The position numbers and the translations under genes are program-made. From positions 1 through 64,000 of the forward strand of contig JANBPK010000954.1 of NCBI GenBank assembly GCA_027579435.1: DNA of 64,000 bases, read 5' to 3'. The notes beneath the pieces were generated by a model. The model was not told where the DNA came from and searched no databases. It saw nothing but the letters and a program-made list of their open reading frames with translations. Shown here in pieces: positions 45,378 to 57,668 of this stretch. This stretch comes from Candolleomyces eurysporus. Its lineage: Eukaryota; Basidiomycota; Agaricomycetes; Agaricales; Psathyrellaceae. The first letter of the stretch is position 1. Each line of letters opens with the position of its first letter.

Positions 45378-45899
45378 GGGGGTAAAGAGCAGGATTCACC
45401 CGGTTGGTTCAAATTAATCAATCAGGGGCAAGTAGTGGTGAGTTCAAAAAGCCACCCAAATATATGCAGCTCTTAGAATAGCCCGCGCTGTGTACTGATA
45501 TTGAATCATCTGGAATCGAAGAACCCGCCTTGTGATGCAAAGAAGCACTGATCCCTTAGGCGAGGTCCTTTTGGAGTGATGCGGCGAGAGTTAGCGCTCA
45601 AACTGGCAATGAAGGTCGCAGCCTACTGGAGTAGACCGAACCTGAATCATGAAGGGACTGTAGACCGTCGTATTCGGCTATACGCTTGACTGCCCAGTGT
45701 TCTCTTGATAATGCCAGGGACCTGCGCCGGAAGGATTGCACTGCGATGACTGCAAGTTGAAGACGTACGTCCAGAGAGATGATTATCGGGTCTTGAACCC
45801 AACAAACCATCAATCGCGACAAAGTGTTTCTGGCGATGTGAGATGGCCGATAGCATCATCAAGTACCTGAAGTTTACGGGTTTAGTGATGAAAGATACA
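45378..45899. other. Upstream region of the DUF6533 gene at 43.6-45.4 kb
   Basis: Promoter side of the DUF6533 gene. Short open frames only; no recognised product. Confidence 0.35.
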
Positions 45900-46380
45900 T
45901 ACCTACTGCGCCAACTTCCTCTTTACAACCTCCGGCCGCTAACCCGAGCGCCAAACACCGCAGTCAAACCCAAATTAATTGGGGTTGATTTCACTCGTTT
46001 CTTGGGCAACAGTCGTAGTTGATACGTGCGGCTCCTCATAAGCTTTAACCGGTTCCTGCAGCGGATGGGGCAAGCCGTACAGCGAGATACCTGTTCGCCA
46101 GTCAGTCATCGCACACAAGGCTCAACAGCGAGCGTAGGTACCTACCTCAATATGTCGCAGTAGGCGAATCCTCTTCTTCGTCGCCAGCTCTAGCTGTACT
46201 GCCCCCCCCCCCTCTCAAGAACAAAAAAACCGTAGCTGTCCCTCCAAGCCAACGCAAGACGGTTCTCCCTCGAGTTGTCGATTGCGAGAACGTGACACGT
46301 CTCGGTCGGTATAGTAGAGCAAGCTGATGTTCAAAGTCTGCATGAAGCGGAAGCCGTCAGTTGGAAGCCTTTAGGACTCT
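45900..46380 (-). pseudogene. Relic of the single-pass membrane-protein gene, internally deleted
   Basis: Matches two separated parts of the gene at 41098-42873: the region around the membrane helix (45920-46060, compare 41560-41760) and exon 1 with its intron (46080-46370, compare 42570-42870). The middle is missing, the start codon is lost, and a run of ten C disrupts the frame. It continues into the copied divergent promoter and the F-box gene at 46832. Confidence 0.7.
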
Positions 46381-46850
46381 GGGGTCTAGATGGACTGTCC
46401 AACCGAACTCCCAACATTGAGGAGAGGAGAGCATTGATATTGAAGCCATTTTTTCACTTTCTTGTAATGATAATAAGTATAAGTACAATAAGAAAGTGCG
46501 GGAACTGGTGGTTGTGGGCGTGCTTGGGTGACAAGCCAACGCGAGAGGAAGGGAGAGCCGTTCAGGAATGCAAGTTGGTCGTCGGAAAGTCTTGCCAAAT
46601 TGGGCACAAGGCGTCGGCATCAAGTCGACAAGCAACTTTGAACCGACCAGTCGATCATCGTTCATACTTGGTTCATACGGTCGTCATTTGGTTACATGAG
46701 TTCTCTCATTATTTGGAAGCAGACGCCGAGGTACTCCCGAATCCGGAAATTTGACGGATCATGGCACTCAGAGAGTCGGCTCAACAATCGGAGTCTGCAG
46801 GACTCTATCACCACCACGTTCATAGCCATCGATGGCTGCGGATACTCAAC
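46080..46850. repeat. Duplicated divergent block, copy 2
   Basis: Partner of 42570-43240. Here the F-box side is intact and the membrane-protein side is broken; in the other copy the reverse is true. Confidence 0.7.
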
Positions 46851-48878
46851 CTCATGCAGTTGGTATCCTCCACCTACCAGTCGAGCTCCACCTGTCCATT
46901 ACCCATCATCTCGCCTTCCAACCCCGAAACCTTTTCTCATTGCTCAAGGTCAGTCAGACCATGGCCACCTGCTCCACACTTCTAGGGGCTCAGTTAACCA
47001 AAGTGTTTAGACTTGTCGAATCCTCCACACCGTCTACTCTCAAAAATGCATATGGGATACCGCCCTTCAACTCCTCTGCCGGCGCGACGCCCTCTTCTCG
47101 CCATCCTATTCCATCCAATCCATGACAGTCCCACAGCTCCAGCGAGCCGTCATGGGCCCCGATCTCTGGAACTCGCGGCTAAGGGCAAGGGAACCTTTCG
47201 TTGGTCCTGATGTCTACACAGAGGGGACATTCACCAGGCTGAAACATATCGATGACCAAACCCCGGCTGTACTCGGCGAATGCAAATCCAGAGTCTATCT
47301 CGTTCCAGGAGGACGGTATCTATTCGAACAAGCGCATAACGTCGTATCACTCTGGGACTTGGGAATGCCCAGGGCCCTTTGTAATAAGGACAAGGGCATC
47401 GACGCAGGCAACAAGTCGCCATCGGTCTTGTTGATAGATCGTTTGGAAGTGAGCGAGGTCCGAGAACCAGGGTTCTCCCAGGACCAACCACCGGAATTCA
47501 CGGTGCACCAGTCATCCGATGGGAAAAGGTTGGTTTTGTTGGTCGCAGCAACAGCGCAGACCGACGATACCGATAGGTATGTTGCCTCGTACCAAATTTC
47601 CCCTGAGAAGACACCTGCTAACCAAAAGGGATGGATACACGTGCAATCGGAAACAGAATTGAGCTGACCGTATTCGAGATCACACCTTCGAGCAATACTC
47701 CAGCTCCCAAATTCCAGCAGCTCGCCAGTTTGACAGTGGTGAACTCCAAGCTCTCCTTCCTGCCATTAGGTCTGGGAAACATTTCCTTGACGTCGAACCT
47801 CGCCATCCTTCACCCGCTCCACCATGTTCTGGTATGGGACTTCACCTCAAATCGATACACGATATGGAGTATCCCCAACTACGTTTTAAATTTCCTTGAG
47901 TTTGTGAGTACCCGATAATTTGAAAAAGTCTAGTTGAGTTTGTTTTTCCCCGAGCACTAACTGATACTTCTCTCCCGGAATTCTCTCCATCTGCAGCAAT
48001 TTTTGTCGCATAATTCGATAGTCCTCGTCAGCTCTACCGCCGTGCAAACCTGGTCCATCCCTAGTCCAAGCTCGATGGAACCCACACCCAAGTCAAAGAC
48101 CTTGTGCATCACTCCAACCACCGAAATCCCGGAGCCCGTTCCAACGTTACAAGTAGCGTTCGGGGAACACTGCGAACCCTTGGTTTGGACATTATCGCTG
48201 TGGTACAACCCACTCGACCTTCCCATTCTATTCGACGCCGTCTCGTCGTCACCTTCGGAGGAGTCTGGTGGTGGAAAGCCGGTTGTTTCGCGATACCGAC
48301 TCGACACACACCCTCAAACCCACACCCACTCCAACGCAGTGCATTCGTCATCTTCCTCTGAATCAAGCTCTCATCCTTCTTCGAGCTCCCAACCCCAACA
48401 CAAATTGGAATTAGAACGAGAGCTTTCCTTCCCCTTCCCTCACAACATTGACGCAAACCACTACCACTCCCTCCACCGTATATCGAGCGACCTCCTTTTC
48501 TCGTTTTATAAAAACTGTGTGGAGGGATACGATTTTGGGCTTGTGTATTCGCGGTTTATCTCCAGTCCGTGGTACGGTTCGAGTGGTCCAAGTTCAGAGC
48601 AGCGGGAACATGACGCAAACACGAACACGACGTCGATGTTGGGAAGAGAGTCACGATCGACAGAGGTGCCGAGCTCGTATGACTATGGCGTAGTAGGTAT
48701 GACCCTCGACGCAATCGGCGCCGAGTCACCTTCGCTCACCTTTTGCTCGGCGTCTGGGAGAGTCGTGTGCGCGTCTGTTGAGGAAAATTTGGTTGAGAAT
48801 GTCGATGGCGCCGTGACTCAAAGGAGGCATGTACATTCGGTACGGGTGTATGATTTCTCAGATGTCCTTTCGTTGTAG
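46832..48878 (+). CDS. F-box protein, basidiomycete-expanded family (intact copy)
   Basis: Four exons: 46832-46948, 47011-47576, 47657-47903 and 47997-48878, joining in frame to 603 residues. Exon 1, MAADTQPHAVGILHLPVELH onward, with TCRILHTVYSQKCIW at the start of exon 2, forms the F-box; SCF adaptor function is inferred from that. The rest parallels the gene at 30539-32395: VYLVPGGRYLFEQAHNVVSL, IELTVFEITP, LAILHPLHHVLVWDF, LVWTLSLWYNPLDLPILF, LHRISSDLLFSFYKN, YDYGVVGMTLD and LTFCSASGRVVCASV. The third intron acceptor was set at 47656 so that exon 3 begins in the same frame as the paralogue. It has a Ser-rich insertion near the 48.3 kb position. It is the only intact plus-strand member in the window. 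Confidence 0.87.
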
Positions 48879-49337
48879 AAATGTCGCTGCGTACACGAAA
48901 TATTACTTGCAGCAAAGTCAACGCTAGTCGATTATTCCCACTTCCGGAGTCGGGAGCGCGCGGTAGCGCAGGCAGAGACAGATTATGGAGAACTCATCTT
49001 GCTTCCGAAAAATGTTGTAATTTAAGTGCATGAGGGAGTTGATCGACTCCGCCGTCAACTTGGGTTGGGATTGGGAAGTGGCTCAAATCTCGTTCGCTCA
49101 CTTTTGTTCGGCCCCGTAGGGTCGCATGCTGTGTTGTGTTGAATAGTCCGGGACCGGGAAAGAATTCAATAAAAAATATTTGACTTCTTGGGAACTTTGG
49201 CTGAGTAGATCAGTACCGACCTATGCGCCCTATGTAATCAATAGTCTCCACCGTTTCGCTTCTTCAAGTGTCCCGCGATTCATAAAAGCCGTAGGTTAGA
49301 ACGAATGCTAACGGCAATAAGGCTATATAAACATTCC
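48879..49337 (+). pseudogene. Leftover C-terminal fragment of a second F-box gene
   Basis: Between about 49060 and 49205 the plus strand resembles the end of the F-box family (LDWE ... FCSASGR ... GPGK ... FDF...), here as WDWEVAQISFAHFCSAP with a stop and further stops. It sits immediately behind the intact F-box gene and before the DUF6533 3' end, where every other unit has its F-box C-terminus. Confidence 0.6.
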
Positions 49338-51125
49338 CTAAACACCTAGCGCCTGCTGCGGTTCTTCCATTTCGTCGTCGATTTCTTCGCCGACCCCAAC
49401 CTTGGCGAACATGATGCCTGAAATAGCAGATTGAGTTTCAGGGCTACTGCTTCGCCTGAGATCCAGGAAGAGTCGGTTTGCGAGGAGCGGATATAAGATA
49501 TTGGACAGGCTGTTGGAAAGTAAGTTGATCAGCAAATTGGCAATTGTGATCTTGGTTGCAAGACTTCAAAAGTTGAGTACTCACGGAGAACATCCATCTC
49601 TAGCCCCAGTCTTGCTAGCTATCAGTAATCAATAACGGCGTTTGAAGTCACCGCAAACTTACCGGAAATCCTGGCATGTACATGATGCATATGTACAATG
49701 TGACAACTAGTTTGGTGTCTTGGGATTAGAACACGCAGCTAGGTTGGATTTCATTGAAAGAGACGCACCAACAATGGCAACATAGTACAGCAGGCCGTCG
49801 CGTTGAATAATTTGTATGAGCCATGGACTCGACACCTCGTTCGAGCGATTCCACCAAAAGTAGTGTCGATAACGTCTGTAAAAGACTATACTTCCAAAAA
49901 GGAACATGCCTGAGCACCCCAATGTCAGTTTCCTAGCTCTGAATGGGGACTACCTTACTTACAGAATTCCCGTATGAGAAGCCAATAATTGCCAATGATA
50001 CGATACAATTGAGTCTCAGCCTCTATATCAAATGCATAGAGAGACGGTAAGGGAAAAGGCGTCACTAGATATTCAGTTCAGTCCAGTAATGTCTAGCGCG
50101 AACAATGCTTAGCCTTACCATGTGTGAGTGCCAAATGGTTGCCCATCAAGGTGGCGGATATAGACATCATCATCTCGACACGGCCCTGACTCAGAAATTG
50201 CGCGACGAAAAGGTCAAAAANTAAAAAACACACCACGATAATGAGCACCATAGCAATTCCGTGACGTCTCTTGGCACCAAGCAACGCGTGAAGGCACAGA
50301 AATAGCATTCCTGGAGACATTCATAATCAAGTCAGAGGAGCAATACCTTCAAAGTATAGATTGGGTCCCGGTTTTACCAGTTGCGATGTAGGTTGAGAGT
50401 GTGTTGATGACTACGAACCGCGTCCAGGTTCCATCCTCAGTGCATCCTTCATTTCGGAGATGAAACTCACCATTGAGCAATACGAAAAAGCTGAACCACA
50501 GCTGTAAGGTATGTATAAGAGGCAATGTTTAATGAGCGGTAAAGACTTGGCCTAAGGAATTAGGAGAACCTTAGCTGATGGGATATCATTGCTATTCGCG
50601 ATCCCAACTTCACGAGAAGAATTCAGCTAATATGGTCCACTCCTTGGAGTGCGACACCCTTACAGTAGATTATGAATGGAGTTGTCACGATAGTAAAGTA
50701 TCTTGAGAGGAGGAAGAGGCACTTCCCCAGCCTCCAGGGCTCTCCCCACATGTAGGTCACCTGTATTATGCACACCAGTGAATTTTGGATCGCTCGTGTG
50801 TCAGATATTTGTCAATGGCCTACCTCTTCTTCCAATGTGTTGAAATAATCCAGAATCTAAAGCATTCAGAAGTCAGAGATGGGCACGATAGCATGGAACC
50901 AACGAAACAGCGAACATATACAACTCGACTCGAGACTAGTGAGTATCATCAATTGAGATGTTGAACAACGCAAAATCGGTAGCCTTGAGGAACGCACACA
51001 AGAGATACTGAGGAAAATCGATCATAAAGAGATCCCTGAAAAAGATCGATGGTAATGGGAGGACGACTCACCATGCCAACGTAAAACTCGTGAATTTCGG
51101 CCAGGTTGACAGTAGAATCAGCCAT
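49338..51125 (-). CDS. DUF6533 multi-pass membrane protein, minus-strand copy (49.3 kb)
   Basis: Starts MADSTVNLAEIHEFYVGM at 51123-51125. Exons include ILDYFNTLEEE, a VTYMWGEPW...GKCLFLLSRY block, MLFLCLHALLGAKRRHGIAM, FGSIVFYRRYRHYFW and IIQRDGLLYYVAIVG. The final exon reads NILYPLLANRLFLDLRRSSS, ETQSAISGIMFAKVG and ends EEPQQALGV-stop. One N near 50221 lies in an intron-like A-rich stretch. It is very similar to the copies at 43586 and 59786; function unknown. Convergent with the intact F-box gene at 46832-48878. Confidence 0.7.
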
Positions 51126-51850
51126 GGGGTATGGCCAGTTGCACCTTAATTGCTGGAGCTACGAAAAGAGGATGATCGCAACTGAGTCTGTGCAGAGTCG
51201 AGGCTGAATAATAAGTAGTATCTCTGGAAGTGCTGTGCGTTGATGTTCCATGGAGAGCCGGCCGACAAGCGCAACGAAAGAGGGAAGATAGTGCAGGACA
51301 AAAAGGATGTCCAACCATCCGATCGTCGGGAGGTCCTTCTACATTACAGCCGTTTGCATAATGATTTGCAGTCGCTGTCAACTATTTGTTGCCCGCGAAT
51401 CGGAAAATGTGACACCACGACTTGTAATCTCACGGTTACCACGATTCAGCTGTTCACTATAGCCCGCTTGACGAGCATTTCAACCAGTGCATCCAAATTT
51501 GGCGGCGTAACCGTTTCTGACAGCTGTCATAAACTTACAAGACAAGAACAATTGCAAGTTATTATGCGAACGACTGTAAAGGCGCCGGCGTCAAATCGGC
51601 AAACGAGAGGCGCCTTGATTCCAGCGCCCGGAGTCGAGAGTTCTAGCGACCATCGTCTATACGGTCGTCGTTGGTTACCTGGATCCGCTCCTGACGCTCT
51701 TGGGCTACTCTCATTATTTGAAGGCTGGCAACGAGGTATTCGAGTCGCTACTCCCGAATCCGGAAATTTTGGTGGATCATGGTACTCAGCGAGTTGGCTC
51801 AAAAATCGCGCTCGCCGAGGACTCTATCACCACTACGAACATAGCTATCG
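51126..51850. other. Upstream region of a DUF6533 gene merging into a copied F-box 5' flank
   Basis: The part from about 51230 to 51850 partly matches the 5' flanks of the F-box copies at 43239 and 46832 (for example the GGTACTCAGCGAGTTGGCTC area). A long plus-strand frame is present but starts in flank sequence and is not supported as a gene. Confidence 0.4.
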
Positions 51851-51955
51851 ATGGCTACGGATACTCATCCTCATGCATTTGGTGTTCTATACTTGCCGAT
51901 CGAGCTACACTTGCAGCCAAACACGACTACTTGGCCACTTGGCCTTGACATGTAC
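51851..51955 (+). pseudogene. F-box family relic (exon 1 only)
   Basis: ATG then MATDTHPHAFGVLYLPIELH followed by LQPNTTTWPLG, so the F-box is cut off after its first helix. Nothing downstream matches the family. The FunK1 gene at 52242-54499 begins beyond it. Confidence 0.7.
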
Positions 51956-52241
51956 GGCGCCATCCCTCTCATGGGATAGTCAGTTTCCCGTTCTTCCCAA
52001 TACTGGCAGGATTCAGATGAAGCGGCAGATTGAGTCTCGGTGCTATAACAACTTCGAGAATGGTCTATTTGCTAGCCAACGGCGGTCAACGTTGAACACC
52101 TGTCTTGGATGATGACCTTGGGTGTTTCTCTCACGGGCTCTCATGAACCGCGGTAGTTCAATCAAAGGTCTATACAAAGTAATATCGAGATAAATACGCG
52201 CACTCATTACTGTCGCAAATTCGGAGAGCAACAAACAGCAA
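51956..52241. other. 3' flank of the FunK1 gene
   Basis: A short stretch near 51980-52080 resembles the end region of DUF6533 genes (CGGATTGAGTTTCAG-like), perhaps a relic. No gene. Confidence 0.3.
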
Positions 52242-54499
52242 CTACACGGGACTACGCGCAACAGGAGAGGTGCGAGGACCACGCCGAGGAACAGGAGTAA
52301 CGTTGCGAGAAATTCTAGGGCTATCAGAAGAACGCTTGGCCGAGGGTTGGTCGACAGGGTACTCATCCGAAACCCTCTTCAAAGGGTTATCCCTCCGAGC
52401 CGCCGACGGAATTTCCGAGTCATTCGACGAAAAAGAGGCGCACGAAGAAGAATCGCTATCGTAGCAAAGCTTCCATTTCGATCCAGGTGTACTGAGCTGG
52501 TCGATAGCCTCATCAAACAACTGGAGAACGCGAGTGTAGTGCTGAACAACATCTGCGGCAAGCAGTTCGACCTTTTCTTTCCTAACGTCACAAGTTCGTA
52601 GGTTGAGGTCTGCCTTCATGTGAACGAAGGGAAGGAGGAGAGCTTGATAGGCGAGAAGGAGGTTGATACAAGGGATCGGCCAACGCTCCTCAACGGCTAT
52701 TGGGGGAGTTTTCCAGGTGAGAAACCCTTGCTTGAGACGCGCCGCCGTCCCTGGACTTTCGTCGTGCCACGTATGCAATGTGTTGGGGAGAGATTGCAAG
52801 ACACCCTGGGAGTCATATGCAAACATAATGTGAACGAGTACGTAGAGAAACGACTCTAAATCGTCCAAATGATCACGGGGTAGTGGGTCTCGATATTCGC
52901 CGCTGGATAGGACAGCTATCGATTGATAAAGACGGGTACCCTAAGAAAAATTGTTGAGATGACCGCCCGTTGAGGATGTTGCAGCAGTACTTACAATGAG
53001 CCAGTCCTCCGGCCTTGTTGTTTCCACACCGCGACGGGTGGCCACATCGAAATCAATTAGAACCCCGCGGAAACCTGGTTCGGCCCCAGGTTTCCCGAAC
53101 AGGACATTATGGATAGACACGTCCCTGTGAAGGATTCCCTTCTTGTTGTACATTTCCATATGGCCTATTTGGAATGTGAGTATGCAGGCAGATTTACATA
53201 AACACTAGACGTACCAGCAATGGCATCACGCAGAGCGCATAGCACTTGCATTGCCGAGGTAAAACGCGTGACCGATTTTCCATAGGCCTTCATCACGAGG
53301 CGCGTTTCGACGCGATTATGAAATTCCCTGGGCAGTGCGCCACCGAACCCACGGAGGTTCTTGGTCTCGTCACGATTGGGCTCGCATGAAACCATCTGAA
53401 CGACCCCCGGACTCCCAACAGCATCTTGGAGGTACATGTGCTCCGAAACATGGTCCTCCGATTTCCATGAGTCCTTGACAACGAGGTCTTCCCCAGTGAC
53501 AGGGTCTCGCACGCTCCAGCAAATCGTGGCGCGACCACGAATGTTGCCACGGAAGAAGAGTGGTATGACCTTCAGAAGTGGATAAATGATCTTGGTGCCG
53601 TCGGACCTGCGTGTGGTCAAGGTACCATCGACTTTCCGTCCATTTTCAATCGTCCATTGAATAGTGGAGTCAAGCCCGATATCGGACTCGTCTGGAGAGC
53701 TGAGCCCGAGAATCAGACGAACAAATGTGCGAGGGTTGTCGTGAAAGCTGGTGTATGGAGTGTATTGAACACCGCTGCGGTCGAAATGGAATAGACGAAA
53801 AGTGCTCCTCGGAGAGGACGAGCAGACGAACAAATCGTCGGTTGGGTTGCTGAATGAAAATTTGCCTACGTAGAAGACCATGAATGAATTGCATTGAGTG
53901 GGAATTGGGAACACTTACCTGGCATATATTGCGACACGCATCAGCTGCTCGGATACGGGCATCTGGTCGTGTTGTATCTGGATGTCAATGCAAGCGGTTG
54001 CATTTGAGAAGCCAAGAGCGGGAGGCTTCTCTCCCGTTTTAGAGACAGGGAGCTGAAAGGACGGTCCTTCTGCCCTGATCACAAAGCTAGGGCGCGACGA
54101 ATGGTTTGTGGAGCCTGAATCGAGTTCGCAGTGAGGTAGGTCGGTCGCATGGGTATCGATTACCCTGCGTGTACCGCGCACGGTAGCCTCGTTCCAGAAA
54201 TGCTTCAGTATGGATGAAAAAATGTTCAAAAAAGGCGTGTAGAAATCATTATTGATAAGCTTGGTGCAGCTCCGCGGTAGCTTCCATCGACGCTGTGCCA
54301 GACTGTACGAGCGTGACTTCTTCAAGAAGTCGTCAATGGCTGATTCGGATGTGACATGGTGGTAAAGGGAGCGAGAGAACGCGTCGTCTTTGAGGCTCAC
54401 ACTCTCCCCGACTTCTGGCAGAACGAGCTGTTTCCGCTCGTCGAGTGTGCGACCAAGCGATGCGGATTGGGCTTTCTTGTCAGAAGATCGTGTACGCAT
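52242..54499 (-). CDS. FunK1-type fungal protein kinase with one frameshift
   Basis: Exons 53919-54499, 53215-53865, 52995-53164 and 52242-52940; about 699 residues if the frame is maintained. The family's N-terminal region (QIFIQQPNRRFVRLLVLSEE, FHFDRSGV, RLILGLSSPDESDIGLD) precedes the kinase lobe with VVKDSWKSE (ATP-binding lysine), HRDVSIHNVLFG (catalytic loop) and GVLIDFDVA (metal-binding Asp, DFD in place of DFG). The tail carries PLKRVSDEYPVDQPSAKR. Exon 2 contains one base too many in the T-run at 53798-53801: SEEHF must switch frame to reach RLFHFDRSG. Either a consensus error or a disabling mutation. Divergent from the FunK1 gene at 55090. Confidence 0.82.
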
Positions 54500-55089
54500 G
54501 TTCTAAAGGTAAGTTAGTGTCGGATTTTCCCAAAAAGATCTCATAACGCACGGATTCCAACAAATCTTTGCGGAATATATAAGCTGCTGGTAAGTATTAT
54601 CGAAGACGATGGCGATGGTCCAGGAACAAGCTGCATGGTTGTGGACCGTGGCAGTTATCTCGAACCCATGTGACCGCGTTCAAACTCCGCCGCTGGCAGC
54701 CCGATTTGGGTGACAATCCATTGCCGCCGAAACCGTCCTGCTCATCATAGCCATGGCTCTGGGGTATTTAAAAGGGAAGGGGATCACAGTGCATTATTGC
54801 GTATATGATAAGAGTGCATCAAAGGGAGCGTACCTCAGCAATGCCGATGCTACAACAGATATACCTCGGAGTCAGATATTGGTTTTGAGCTTCATTTTTC
54901 ATTAGCAATTTACTGTCGTCCAGATTCGGAATCGTATGGCAAACACGGCCGCAGGAAGCATGATTGTGATACAAACCTGGAATGAGGTGTCAGTGTGTTT
55001 GTAGCAAGTGTGTCCTCGTGTTTCTCAATGAGTGGGAGTATTTAAACTGAATTGTAAACTTCTCTCTTGCCACTATCGACCGAGCTGTT
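54500..55089. other. Shared promoter region of two divergent FunK1 genes
   Basis: 590 bases between two ATGs facing away from each other. AT-rich elements occur near 54577 (ATATATAAG) and 55038 (ATTTAAAC), positioned as possible TATA-like elements for the minus and plus genes respectively. No open frame of note. Confidence 0.45.
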
Positions 55090-57668
55090 ATGGCTGACCC
55101 TCCGCCTCTATCCTTCGACTACGTCCCTGCCACCACCAATGATGGTATCAGCCCTTTTATGTCCTCTGATACACAAGGGGGTCCGCCGAAAACGCCCACC
55201 CAAACTTCCTTTGCCGATCCTCTTCCCTTCAACAGCATAGATACAGAGACACTCGTAGACAACGCAAGGGTTTTTGCAAGGCGTCAAATGATGAGCACCC
55301 CCAGCGCAAAACCGATTTTGCGCAACTCCTTTGATCCAAATATCAAGGAGCAAAAGACACTCCTCGGGGACGAACTTGTCCGCTCCATTATTGCACTTCC
55401 GAAAGAGAGCACCTTTGCCTCTTCTCTTTACCACAAGGTGGCCACTCGCAAAAGAATTGACAATTTTTTGAAGGAGACAGAAGTTTATGACATGGAGCAG
55501 AAGCGTTGGAAGCTTCCGCAAAGTAGTGAGAGTCTGGAGGAGAAGAAGATGTATAAACCGCTTGTCAAACTCCTCAACGCGATTTTGGAGTGGTTTTGGG
55601 GGAAAGTCGTAATTGAGCTTGGCAAAGATCTGAGCAAGGCTATTGACACCAGTGCTACACCACTCTGGCACCAGGAATCTGTGGAGACAGGACAATTCTC
55701 TCGCCCAGATATTTCGATCAAATCGGATGGATCTTCTTTCCAGCTTCCACACAGAAAGACGAAAGACGACATCGGCTTCTCAAATATGGCTACGTGTTTT
55801 GAAGTCAAGGTTGAGAATCAACGCAAAGGTCTTATGAAGGAGCTCCTCCAGCTTGCAGTATACGCCAGGTAGGTTCATTATCACCAAGTTATTGCTCTTT
55901 TGTACTCAGTAACGCAAAAAACCATGCAGGCAAATTTTTATCCAACAGCCCAATCGACAGTTTGTGCGGCTTCTCCTCATCACCGAGCAGAACTTCCGTC
56001 TGTTCCACTTTGATCGCAGTGGCGTTCAGCATACTGAAGAAATGGACCTACACAGCAAGTATACAAGACATATTTTCATCCGGCTTGTTCTCGGACTCAG
56101 TTCTCCTCATGAGTCCGACCTTGGATTGGATACCAGCATTGAGTGGGAGATCAAGCAAGGATTGAAGGTCGGTGGGACTCTGAAAGCCCATGGCAATAAC
56201 AGCGCCACTGGTATTGCTTACAAACTTGCCGCCATTGCGCCCATCCGGTCGTCTTTTGACATTCGCGGTTGCGCCACCACATATTGGAGAGTCATTGACC
56301 CCCAAAGTGGTGAGACGCTGCTTGTAAAGGACTCATGGAGATCAGAAGAGAGAGTATCAGAGAGAGAGTACCTTGAAGAAGCCAATGACAAAAGGTTACC
56401 AGGGGTCGTTCACATGATCTCTTGCGAAGAGAATCGTGATGAGACAAAGCGTTTCCGTGGCTTTGAGGATGACGACAAGCTCCCTGCTCACTTCTACAAT
56501 CGCATCTCGATACGCATTCTTATGGACTGTGAAGGTAAGCTTATCCGGGACTTTACCTCACCAATGCAACTTGTATGCGCTATGCGCGACGCGATAGCCG
56601 GTCAGTGTACTCTTTTGCCTATAAACAAGTCAAATACTGAGAGCTTAATCCTTTCTAACTTTTAGCGCACCGGAAGTTGTATCAGCACAACATTGTGCAC
56701 CGTGATATCTCAATCTACAATATAGCTCTGGGTAAACCAAGGGCAGAGCTCGGTCACCGTGGAATCTTACTCGGGCTTGACATGGCCATTTGTGGTAAAT
56801 CTAAAAGGAAAATCCCAACAACAGGCGACAATGGGAGATCAGTGAGTACTCTCCTTTACCATCTCCGATTCTGACTCCAGTAATCTCAATCCATTGCGAA
56901 TAGGGTGATCGCACGTACTGGTCAATCATAATGCTCCTGAACGCTGACCCATCTCGAAGTCGGGTTGCCCATGCAGTAGCTCATGACCATCTGGACGATC
57001 TTGAAGCTTTTGCATATGTTCTAGGACATATCATCTACAAGTTTGACACAAAAGGCAATAAGCTCACTTGCCCTGACGACATACCAAGCTGGACTTTGAA
57101 GGATTCTGTTAGCGCGGCGGGAGCTAAAGAAAGCTTCTTGTGCAGAAAGACGCTCTCACTTCGGGCTGAGGAACACTGGCCAGAGTCCTGCAAGAATCTT
57201 CTTATGAACTTTGGGGATTTTCTGAAACAGTTCAGCGAACAGAAGATTGTGATTTCAAGGCTACCAGCGAATGCCAAGAAGAGGGTAAACAAGTTGACAG
57301 ATATTCTAAGCGGGATAGATAGACATTACGAGACTGTTCTTCAGTTCTTTGACGCAGCAATCCAAGACCTCAAAAAGGAGCAAGAAGAAGGGCCTCTGAT
57401 TCAACAAACACCAGCGTATAGCATTGTCTCATCTAGTGCAACAGCTAGCCCTGCTGGCTCTGGGTCTACCCCGTCACAATCACCTTGCCACCACAGTATT
57501 TCTCGTCAAAACAAGCTCCAAACTTATCGAAGTCCGTTGAAGCGGATCCCCGAGGAGTATCCCGATGATCAGCCAGAGGCCAAGAGAGGGCATGCTAGTC
57601 TCCCAACTCCAGAAACTCCAACTCCCAAGCCCAGAGTCCGTGCCTCCCACGTCCGACGTCAAGGCTGA
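55090..57668 (+). CDS. FunK1-type fungal protein kinase with altered DFG-equivalent motif
   Basis: Exons 55090-55868, 55930-56600, 56666-56841 and 56904-57668, joining in frame to 796 residues. Starts MADPPPLSFDYVPATTNDG and has about 65 extra N-terminal residues compared with its neighbour. Family landmarks: QIFIQQPNRQFVRLLLITEQ, FHFDRSGVQHT, RLVLGLSSPHESDLGLD, LLVKDSWRSEE (lysine), and VHRDISIYNIALG (catalytic Asp and Asn present). The next motif reads GILLGLDMA where relatives have GVLIDFDVA, so the metal-binding Asp is Gly. It may be catalytically weak or a pseudokinase (inference). The C-terminal tail has PLKRIPEEYPDDQPEAKR, conserved with the neighbour. All splice sites are GT-AG. Confidence 0.88.

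Noticed and set aside
51240..52112. A 290-codon plus-strand open frame
   Set aside because: It crosses copied F-box flank and the start of an F-box relic in a different frame; chance opening is more likely.
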